A stretch of 10,872 nt of DNA from Planctomycetota bacterium. GTDB lineage: Bacteria; Planctomycetota; Planctomycetia; Pirellulales; Lacipirellulaceae. Shown in pieces: positions 6,060 through 10,872 of this stretch; within the stretch, counting starts at the first letter, position 1; every line of letters starts with the position of its first letter. The position numbers and the translations under genes are program-made. The notes under the pieces are model-generated. The model was not told where the DNA came from and did not search any database. It saw only the letters and a list, made by a program, of their open reading frames with translations. Where the stretch lies: positions 1 to 10,872 of the forward strand of contig JAJRUA010000388.1 of assembly GCA_024278035.1 (NCBI GenBank), read 5' to 3'.

Positions 6060-6803
6060 ATGTCGAAGCCGATTATCGCCTTGAACGCGGACTACCAAGC
6101 CCCCACCGGTGACAAGCCGGCAGTTAGCTATGTTCCGGCCCGCTACTACGATGCTTTGCTCGAAGCGGGGGCGCTGCCACTCATTGTTCCCCCCCTTGAT
6201 GACGATGCCGACATTCAGCAATTGCTTGAAATGGTGGATGGGGTAATGCTCGTTGGGGGTGCGGACCTCGATCCTCGTCGCGATGGCTGGATGCTCCACC
6301 CGAGCGTTCGCCCGCTGGATACTCGCCGCGAATCCTTTGATCGTGCCTTTGCCCAAGCAGCCTGTGATCGCCGTAAGCCAATGTTTGGCATTGGCCTGGG
6401 GATGCAGCTCATCAACGTAACGATGGGTGGCAACCTTTTTCTTCACATCCCCGAAGACATTCCTGGCGCATTGCCGCATAAGGATCCGCTCGATCCGTCC
6501 CACCGCCATACGCTTGAGCTGGTTCCGGACTCGATTATGGGCCGTGTCTATGGCGACGGGGAACTTCGTGTCAACAGTCGGCATCATATGGCCATCGATG
6601 AGTTGGCCTCCGGCTTTGAGGTGACCGCCCGCTGTCCGGACGGCGTTGTTGAAGCGATTGAATGCAAGATGAGCGACTGGTTTGCGATGGGTACCCAGTT
6701 CCATCCTGAAGCCTCCACTGCCTCGGCGCTCGATCTACGAATCTTTGAAGAGTTTCTTAACGGCGTGAAGGAACACGCTTCGCCAATGCGTCTAGCCGCT
6801 TAG
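6060..6803 (+). CDS. Peptidase C26/PuuD-like class-I amidotransferase homologue lacking the catalytic Cys
   Basis: A 247-residue protein with the fold of gamma-glutamyl-GABA hydrolase and related class-I glutamine amidotransferases. Family landmarks are in order: SYVPARYYDALLEAGALP (23-40), VGGADLDP (65-72), RESFDRAF (90-97), the nucleophile-elbow region FGIGLGMQLINVTMGG (109-124), VNSRHHMAID (171-180), and GTQFHPE (211-217) with His215 and Glu217 of the usual triad. In active members the elbow reads GICRGMQ; here it reads GIGLGMQ, so the Cys is Gly112 and the following Arg is Leu113. Everything else is well preserved and the frame is intact, so this looks like a retained non-hydrolytic homologue, perhaps a ligand-binding or scaffolding protein. 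ATG 6060 is chosen because homology starts at SKPIIALNADY; upstream in-frame sequence from 5934 crosses the two hairpins and is not protein-like. A strong terminator follows. Confidence 0.85.
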   Translation: MSKPIIALNADYQAPTGDKPAVSYVPARYYDALLEAGALPLIVPPLDDDADIQQLLEMVDGVMLVGGADLDPRRDGWMLHPSVRPLDTRRESFDRAFAQAACDRRKPMFGIGLGMQLINVTMGGNLFLHIPEDIPGALPHKDPLDPSHRHTLELVPDSIMGRVYGDGELRVNSRHHMAIDELASGFEVTARCPDGVVEAIECKMSDWFAMGTQFHPEASTASALDLRIFEEFLNGVKEHASPMRLAA

Positions 6804-6844
6804 GCTTACGCAACATGGCACCGGCGAATGGATTTGCCAATCGG

Positions 6845-6885
6845 CCCGTCCCGGCGCACCTCGCACCGGGACGGGTTGTTTTTTT
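6845..6885 (+). terminator. Intrinsic terminator of the C26-like gene
   Basis: CCCGTCCCGG (6845-6854) and CCGGGACGGG (6866-6875) form a perfect 10-bp GC-rich stem with an 11-nt loop, followed by TTG and T7 (6879-6885). It starts 41 nt after the stop codon of the plus-strand gene and precedes the stop of the minus-strand PfpI gene. The T run lies on the plus side only, so it should mainly serve the C26-like gene. Confidence 0.88.
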
Positions 6886-6916
6886 GGGCGAGCCGGCTTG
6901 TTCTATCGACATTCGT

Positions 6917-7501
6917 TCAAACGGATAGCACGCCGCCCAGGACGCGCACAAACTCCCGTAGCCATGCAGGATGAGCGGGCCACGCAGGAGCCGTGATTAA
7001 ATTCCCATCCACGCACACGCTATCGAGGCCTTCGCTCGGTTCGTCCCATACGCCACCGGCGGCGAGGACTTCAGGCTTGCATGCCGGGTAGGCTTGCGCC
7101 CGCTTGCCTTCCAGCACACCCGCTGCCGCAAGCAATTGGGCGGCGTGGCAGACAGCAGCAATTGGCTTTTTAGCCGCGGCAAAATCACGAATCAGTTCCA
7201 GCACTCGTTCGTTGAGTCGTAAGTATTCTGGTGCGCGGCCACCCGGTAGGACCAGGCCTGCGAAGTCACTCGCACACACCGAATCGAAATCGCCGTTAAG
7301 CCGAAAGTTGTGCCCTCGTTTCTCGCTGTAGGTTTGATCTCCCTCAAAGTCGTGGATTGCCGTAGCGACCGTGTCACCTGCTGGCTTGTCAGGGCAGACG
7401 GCAACGACCTCGTAGCCGACCATTGCGAGCGCCTGAAACGGAACCATCACTTCATAGTCTTCGGCGTAGTCGCCAACGAGAAACAAAAGAGGCTTGGACA
7501 T
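6917..7501 (-). CDS. DJ-1/PfpI family protein
   Basis: A 194-residue cytoplasmic protein of the DJ-1/PfpI superfamily, whose members include intracellular proteases, glyoxalase III/deglycase-type enzymes and stress proteins. [17 protein letters not shown] (5-21) carries the acidic residue Glu14, matching Glu12 of Pfp[13 protein letters not shown] (84-95) is the usual GG loop, and [12 protein letters not shown] (113-124) is the nucleophile elbow with Cys118 followed by His119. YPACKPEV (138-145) and VDGNLIT (164-170) are also family signatures. The usual TSRGP after NLIT is replaced by APAWP, so the C-terminal edge of the active site may differ. The start is the ATG at 7499-7501; the frame upstream is open but runs through the long palindrome and is not protein-like. 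A thioesterase gene lies upstream on the same strand, separated by that palindrome. Substrate unknown. Confidence 0.88.
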   Translation of the reverse strand: MSKPLLFLVGDYAEDYEVMVPFQALAMVGYEVVAVCPDKPAGDTVATAIHDFEGDQTYSEKRGHNFRLNGDFDSVCASDFAGLVLPGGRAPEYLRLNERVLELIRDFAAAKKPIAAVCHAAQLLAAAGVLEGKRAQAYPACKPEVLAAGGVWDEPSEGLDSVCVDGNLITAPAWPAHPAWLREFVRVLGGVLSV

Positions 7502-7535
7502 GAAATCACTTCGCAAAAAAAAGGGGTAGGTGACA

Positions 7536-7621
7536 TGAGAGCCGGGTCGTCCCCGACCCCGGCGGCCCTTGGGGTAAACGGTGCCCAAGGGCCGCCGGGG
7601 TCGGGGACGACCCGGCTCTCA
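7536..7621. repeat. Perfect 38-bp inverted repeat with a 10-nt loop
   Basis: Bases 7536-7573 and 7584-7621 are exact reverse complements over all 38 positions, with GTAAACGGTG (7574-7583) between them. The arms are GC-rich (GAGAGCCGGGTCGTCCCC is the start of the left arm). On the minus strand it begins 8 nt after the thioesterase stop and ends 34 nt before the PfpI start. T8 (complement of A8 at 7515-7522) follows on the minus strand after a gap of 13 nt, too far for a standard terminator. It could be a palindromic dispersed element (REP- or MITE-like) that also blocks transcription. Confidence 0.92.
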
Positions 7622-7629
7622 CAGGAAGT

Positions 7630-8016
7630 CTACTCGTCCAGTTCCAAGCACGCGGGAATCCGTTGCACCTGGCCTTTACGATCAATGCAAGCAATTGTGC
7701 TCTCTCCTTCCGCAATCCGTCGGCCTTCACATTCGATATGGTAGTGGTGGTCAATCCGAGCCCCCCGCGCTCGCTTGGTGTGGATATTGATACGCAGGGT
7801 ATCGCCATAGCGGGCGGGCGTATGGTACTTGCAGGCGATCTTGCTCACGACGAGCAAGAAACCGTCCGCTTCAAGCTGGGCATAGTCATGGCCAATCGCC
7901 TTGAGCAGCTCAATGCGTGCAAGCTCGAAATAACGGAAGTAGTTGGAATGATGGACCACCCCCTGGCCGTCGGTCTCATAGTAGCGGACAGCGAGGTCGA
8001 ATTCGTATTCTTGCAT
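7630..8016 (-). CDS. Acyl-CoA thioesterase, YbgC/4HBT hotdog family
   Basis: A 128-residue single-hotdog protein that should hydrolyse acyl-CoA or acyl-ACP thioesters in the cytoplasm. Residues 11-30 read RYYETDGQGVVHHSNYFRYF, close to the family signature RxxDTDxxGxVxxxNYxRxF; Asp16 is the expected catalytic acid. CKYHTPARYGDTLRINI (63-79) matches the central strand (AxYxxPARYxDxLxI). Length is normal for the family. The window also carries FabZ, FabI and a KAS III-type enzyme, but this gene lies several kb away on the opposite strand, so a link through acyl metabolism is an inference. Start is the ATG at 8014-8016; the stop TAG is followed after 8 nt by the large palindrome. Confidence 0.88.
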   Translation of the reverse strand: MQEYEFDLAVRYYETDGQGVVHHSNYFRYFELARIELLKAIGHDYAQLEADGFLLVVSKIACKYHTPARYGDTLRINIHTKRARGARIDHHYHIECEGRRIAEGESTIACIDRKGQVQRIPACLELDE

Positions 8017-8036
8017 AAGTGCCTAAGGTGGCGAGC

Positions 8037-8070
8037 CGTCGTGCGCCCTTCTTTTGGGAGAGGCACGACG
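8037..8070. repeat. Hairpin between the divergent thioesterase and ACT genes
   Basis: CGTCGTGC (8037-8044) and GCACGACG (8063-8070) are exact 8-bp complements, with an inner CCC (8046-8048)/GGG (8056-8058). It starts 20 bp outside the thioesterase start codon, so it would be in that gene's leader or act as a two-fold operator. A second small stem, AAAGGC/GCCTTT (8173-8178/8185-8190), lies on the ACT-gene side. Confidence 0.45.
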
Positions 8071-8274
8071 CCAGAGGGAACAAAGAAAAGCTATAAATTC
8101 GCTTTTCGCACCAAAGAAGTCTAGGGGAAGTAATGGGAGACGGGGACGGAGGCTCGTACAGCAAGAGTTTGTAAAGGCCTTCTCGCCTTTGCCCTGAGTT
8201 GCGGCAAGCCGTTCCGGGGCTTATAGTTATGGTCGATTCTTGCCTCATTTCAAGACGACTAACGGGACAGCCCT

Positions 8275-8778
8275 ATGAGCATCGGCGAAGGTGACGGAAA
8301 CGACACACTAACAGCCCGCGGCCAGGACTATCCGGCGATCCGCCAGTTTACGGTCTTTCTTGAGAACCGTGTTGGCCAGTTGATGGAACTGGTGCGACGG
8401 TTCGAAGGGAGCAACGTCCGAATCGTTGCCCTAACGATCGCCGACTCGTCAGACTGTGCACTGGTCCGATTTTTGCTAAGCGATCCCGAAGCGGGCCGCG
8501 AGATCCTTGAGCGGGCTGGTCTCGCGATTGTTGAGACGGACCTGATTGGTGTCGAACTCCCTGTTTCTCCTCAGCCGATCCTGGAGATTTGCACAGCACT
8601 CCTAAGGGCCGAAGTGAACATCATTCAGACCTACCCGTTGCTCATGGGGCCGAACTCTCGGGCCGCCGTCGCGCTGATGGTGGATAACATTGACCATGGC
8701 CTAGAGACACTAGCCGAAAAAGGGTTCCACACGATCGATGAGAATGATTTGAGATTTTTTGATCCGATGGAAGAATAA
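8275..8778 (+). CDS. Tandem ACT-domain protein
   Basis: A 167-residue protein made of two ACT domains (about 23-92 and 97-159) with no enzyme domain. The first opens with RQFTVFLENRVGQLMELV, the usual ACT strand-loop-helix with N-R-V-G in place of N-x-P-G; SNVRIVALTIADSSDCALVR completes beta-2 and beta-3. The second has ILEICTALLRAEVNIIQTYP followed by the strand RAAVALMV. ACT domains bind amino acids or other small ligands and often regulate amino-acid enzymes, so this may be a stand-alone allosteric sensor or subunit. The ligand and partner cannot be seen, as neighbouring genes do not encode amino-acid enzymes. It is divergent from the thioesterase across a 258-bp region and followed 158 bp later by the zinc-ribbon gene on the same strand. 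Confidence 0.85.
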   Translation: MSIGEGDGNDTLTARGQDYPAIRQFTVFLENRVGQLMELVRRFEGSNVRIVALTIADSSDCALVRFLLSDPEAGREILERAGLAIVETDLIGVELPVSPQPILEICTALLRAEVNIIQTYPLLMGPNSRAAVALMVDNIDHGLETLAEKGFHTIDENDLRFFDPMEE

Positions 8779-8936
8779 ACTTAACGATATGCCCTAAAAT
8801 CATCCGGTACTTCGTTTTTTCTTGATCGCTGGACGACTCTTGAGGGGGTTCGAGATAGTCTTTTAGCGTTCCGGGATAGGGACGGCCCGACTCTTACGTT
8901 TGTTTCCCACTGCCTACCGACCACGATTTTTTTCCT

Positions 8937-9641
8937 ATGGCAATCCAAGTCACTTGCCCCGGTTGTCTCACACGCTTCTCGGTTGCTGACCAACACGCAG
9001 GCAAAGAGGGCCCTTGCCCGAAGTGCAAGAAGAAAATCACCATCCCCGAAGTCGGTGACGAAGTAGTCGTCCACGCTCCGGCTCACGATGGGCCGACCGA
9101 CTCCAAAGGACGTTCGGTCCTCAAAACGGTCCGAAAGAAAGACGCCGGTTTTAATCCGCTGATCGCGACTGGCCTCGGCGCAACCGTGCTATTAACGCTG
9201 CTCGCCGCCTTCTTGTTGCATGGAACCGAAGCGGCCAACGGGTGGCCCATCCTCGCCGGCGGCTCGATTCTTTTGGGACCTCTCTTAGCCTGGGCCGGTT
9301 ACTCTTTCTTGCGAGACCAAGAGCTTGAGCCCTACCGCGGGAATGCCCTTTGGGTTCGCTCCACCATTTGCGGCTTGGTCTTCGCCCTGGCATGGTTCGT
9401 TTATGTTTTGATCGCCAGCCAAATCGGCGAGTCGGGCTGGCAGGAGGCGGGCCTCGCCCCTTGGCAAATGGGGTTTGCTGCTGCCGTCGCGATAGGCATT
9501 GGCACCCTCGCGGGATTCGTCACGCTCGATCTTGAACCCTTCATGGCCTTCTTCAACTGCTCACTCTACTTCGTCATCACTGTCCTTTTGCGCTACGTCA
9601 TGGCCCTCCCTCCCCTCCCGGGCCTCGTCCCCACCGACTAA
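8937..9641 (+). CDS. Zinc-ribbon multispan membrane protein, function unknown
   Basis: A 234-residue protein. The N-terminal zinc ribbon has Cys7-x2-Cys10 and Cys27-x2-Cys30 (CPGC and CPKC), separated by RFSVADQHAGKEGP, the pattern of small MJ0042-type ribbons common at planctomycete N-termini. A charged linker (about 35-70) follows, then five hydrophobic segments at roughly 75-95, 104-124, 140-160, 177-196 and 203-222. The ribbon should be cytoplasmic with the rest in the inner membrane. I do not recognise the membrane part. It precedes the DUF58 gene by 90 bp on the same strand, so co-transcription is possible, but the spacer contains a repeat and the stop is not coupled to the next start. 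ATG 8937 is well placed before the ribbon. Confidence 0.8.
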   Translation: MAIQVTCPGCLTRFSVADQHAGKEGPCPKCKKKITIPEVGDEVVVHAPAHDGPTDSKGRSVLKTVRKKDAGFNPLIATGLGATVLLTLLAAFLLHGTEAANGWPILAGGSILLGPLLAWAGYSFLRDQELEPYRGNALWVRSTICGLVFALAWFVYVLIASQIGESGWQEAGLAPWQMGFAAAVAIGIGTLAGFVTLDLEPFMAFFNCSLYFVITVLLRYVMALPPLPGLVPTD

Positions 9642-9707
9642 CCTGCAATAAATATCCATCACCGGGCTTTTTTCGTGGCATACGTTCCGTCGTGGTTCTA
9701 ATCCGTT

Positions 9708-9740
9708 TCCCCCGTGTTCCCTGTGAGCTTTGTGGTAAAA
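9708..9740 (+). repeat. 9-nt periodic GTG repeat at the DUF58 start
   Basis: Three 9-nt units end in GTG: TCCCCCGTG (9708-9716), TTCCCTGTG (9717-9725) and AGCTTTGTG (9726-9734), followed by GTAAAA. Architecture and 3' end (GGTAAA) match the 481-520 element beside fabI. It overlaps the first codons of the DUF58 gene as called here, so it either supplies the start codon or is non-coding leader with the true start further in. Confidence 0.55.
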
Positions 9741-10613
9741 AAAACGGACAACTTGCTTACGCCCGAACTTATGGCACAGCTCCAGCGGCTGGAGCTGGTA
9801 ACGCGTAAGATTTTTCGTGGCCGGATGAAGGGCGAGCGGCGCAGCACGCGCAAGGGGCAGAGTGTCGAGTTTGCCGACTATCGGAACTATGTGGCGGGCG
9901 ACGATCCGCGGTCGCTGGACTGGAATCTTTACGCACGGCTTGACAAGCTCATTATCAAACTCTTCATGGAAGAGGAGGATTTGCATTTCTATACGCTTAT
10001 CGATGCGAGTGCGTCGATGGCGTTCGGCGATCCGACCAAGCTTGACTACGCCCGACAGATCGCCGCGGCGCTTGGCTTCATTGGCTTGGCGCGGGGCGAC
10101 CGGGTGAAAATCGAAACGCTCGGTGGACGGCAAAGCCCCGTACTGCGAGGGCGCCGGAGCGTGGGACGCATGTTGGATTATTTGAGCACGGTTGAGCCCG
10201 ATGAAACGCAGACGCTCGAAGAGGGCGTCCGGCAGTTCTGCTTGCGGAACTCGGGCAGGGGGGTCGTGGTGCTCATTAGCGATCTGATGGAGAAGCAGGG
10301 TTACGAGGCAGCCCTACGGTACTTGGTCGCCCAACGAGTCGATACCTACGTCATTCAAGTGCTGAGCCAAGAAGAGATCGACCCGGACGTAACCGGTGAC
10401 CTAAGGCTCGTTGATTGCGAAGACGCTGATGTGGCGGAGGTGACGATCAGTGCCCCGCTACTGAAAAAATATAAAGCGACGCTCGAAGCCTTTACCACGG
10501 GGGCTCAAGAGTACTGCGGCAAACGGGGGATGAACTATTTGCTGGCGAGCAATGACATGCCTGTGAAAGAACTCATGACCGGCTACCTGCGACGACGTGG
10601 GCTGGTTCGGTAA
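9732..10613 (+). CDS. DUF58 domain protein (aerotolerance/Bat operon type)
   Basis: A 293-residue protein of the DUF58 family, found beside MoxR ATPases and BatA-like membrane proteins. LLTPELMAQLQRLELVTRKIF (split at L8-L28) is the usual N-terminal helix. RKGQSVEFADYRNYVAGDD (40-58) with SLDWNLYARLDKL is the DUF58 signature. It continues into a von Willebrand A-like fold with Asp91-Ala-Ser93-Ala-Ser95, the metal-binding DxSxS motif, and a later LISDL. No membrane segment is evident. It ends 9 nt before a BatA-like gene, so the two are surely one operon. Start choice is uncertain: GTG 9732 keeps the whole N-terminal helix with a normal-length lead, but it lies inside a repeat. TTG 9753 and ATG 9771 are alternatives, and in-frame GTGs lie at 9714 and 9723. 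Confidence 0.88.
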   Translation: MVKKTDNLLTPELMAQLQRLELVTRKIFRGRMKGERRSTRKGQSVEFADYRNYVAGDDPRSLDWNLYARLDKLIIKLFMEEEDLHFYTLIDASASMAFGDPTKLDYARQIAAALGFIGLARGDRVKIETLGGRQSPVLRGRRSVGRMLDYLSTVEPDETQTLEEGVRQFCLRNSGRGVVVLISDLMEKQGYEAALRYLVAQRVDTYVIQVLSQEEIDPDVTGDLRLVDCEDADVAEVTISAPLLKKYKATLEAFTTGAQEYCGKRGMNYLLASNDMPVKELMTGYLRRRGLVR

Positions 10614-10619
10614 GAGGAG
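10614..10619 (+). promoter_or_regulatory. Shine-Dalgarno site of the BatA-like gene
   Basis: GAGGAG follows directly on the TAA of the DUF58 gene and stands 3 nt before the next ATG. It is the clearest ribosome-binding site in the window, where most genes lack one. The spacing is slightly short, and GAGG (10614-10617) gives a 5-nt spacing. Confidence 0.6.
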
Positions 10620-10622
10620 TAA

Positions 10623-10872
10623 ATGGAAACCTTATTTCGTAACACGCTGTCACCCGCTCAATGGGCCGTTCTTGCGGCGGTGCCGCCGGCAATCATTGCG
10701 CTCTACTTCCTGAAGCTAAAACGCCAACCGCTTGAAGTCCCGAGCACCTATCTTTGGGCAAAGTCGATCGAAGACCTACGGGTGAACAGCCTTTGGCAAC
10801 GAATGCGCAAAAGTCTGTTGCTCTTTTTGCAGTTGCTGCTCGTGGGGCTGGCAATTCTGGCTCTGCTACGTC
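10623..10872 (+). CDS. BatA-like membrane protein, N-terminal part (truncated by window)
   Basis: The frame is open from ATG 10623 to the window edge, giving 83 residues. It matches the aerotolerance-regulator N-terminal domain (BatA type): a first membrane segment (about 13-31) ending in the conserved ALYFLKLKR, then PLEVPSTYLWAKSIEDL, then VNSLWQRMRKSLLLFLQ leading into the second membrane segment (about 64-82). Full-length relatives continue with a periplasmic or von Willebrand A-like region and more segments, lying beyond the window. It starts 9 nt after the DUF58 stop with its own ribosome-binding site. This pair is usually in a moxR-DUF58-batA order thought to act on cell-envelope or stress functions. 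Confidence 0.88.
   Translation, partial: METLFRNTLSPAQWAVLAAVPPAIIALYFLKLKRQPLEVPSTYLWAKSIEDLRVNSLWQRMRKSLLLFLQLLLVGLAILALLR

Noticed and set aside
7502..7588. N-terminal extension of the PfpI protein through the palindrome
   Set aside because: It would translate the inverted repeat; the family starts at the ATG at 7499-7501.
7536..7621. Palindrome as a standard intrinsic terminator
   Set aside because: The stem is far longer than needed and no T run follows directly on either strand; T8 on the minus strand comes only after 13 nt.
1..10872. CRISPR array, tRNA, rRNA, transposase, integrase or known defence genes
   Set aside because: No regularly spaced direct repeats of 24-40 bp, no tRNA T-loop signature, and no matching protein motifs were found on either strand.

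Overview
The window looks like chromosomal DNA from a planctomycete, most likely of the Pirellulales. No single marker proves this. The case rests on a Ser/Thr kinase with the N-terminal module typical of planctomycete kinases and a Ser/Gly-rich tail, a zinc-ribbon membrane protein, a DUF58/BatA-type pair, weak or absent Shine-Dalgarno sequences, frequent GTG starts, and many short dispersed-looking repeats between loosely packed genes. Base composition is moderately GC-rich throughout and no block stands out as recently acquired.

Layout. 3-314 (+): 3' end of a FabZ-type dehydratase. 315-528: a gap holding three different repeat elements. 529-1365 (+): FabI-type enoyl-ACP reductase. 1366-1894: a gap with hairpins and a T8 run, possibly a leader or small RNA. 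1895-3580 (+): tail-anchored Ser/Thr kinase, convergent with 3635-4660 (-): an OleA-like KAS III. 4789-5535 (+): CPBP intramembrane protease-like protein, divergent from the KAS III gene. 5536-6059: a gap with phased short repeats and two hairpins. 6060-6803 (+): a class-I amidotransferase-fold protein (peptidase C26/PuuD-like) whose catalytic Cys is Gly, followed by a textbook intrinsic terminator. 6917-7501 (-): DJ-1/PfpI protein. 7536-7621: a 38-bp perfect inverted repeat. 7630-8016 (-): YbgC/4HBT-type thioesterase. 8275-8778 (+): tandem-ACT protein. 8937-9641 (+): zinc-ribbon multispan membrane protein. 9732-10613 (+) and 10623-10872 (+, truncated by the window): DUF58 protein and BatA-like N-terminus, the start of an aerotolerance-type operon.

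How the genes relate. Several act on acyl chains: FabZ and FabI carry out the last two steps of fatty-acid elongation, the KAS III/OleA-like enzyme condenses acyl thioesters, and the YbgC-like enzyme hydrolyses them. Only FabZ-FabI look like a functional pair by order and strand. The others are scattered on both strands and may be neighbours by chance. DUF58 and BatA are almost certainly co-transcribed.

I see no transposase, integrase, CRISPR array, tRNA, rRNA or recognised defence system. The most unusual items are the nucleophile-less amidotransferase homologue, the OleA-like residue pattern in the KAS III, the 38-bp perfect palindrome, a set of repeats built on 9-nt periods beside gene ends and starts, and the possibly switch-like leader upstream of the kinase. 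None of these amounts to a demonstrated new system.
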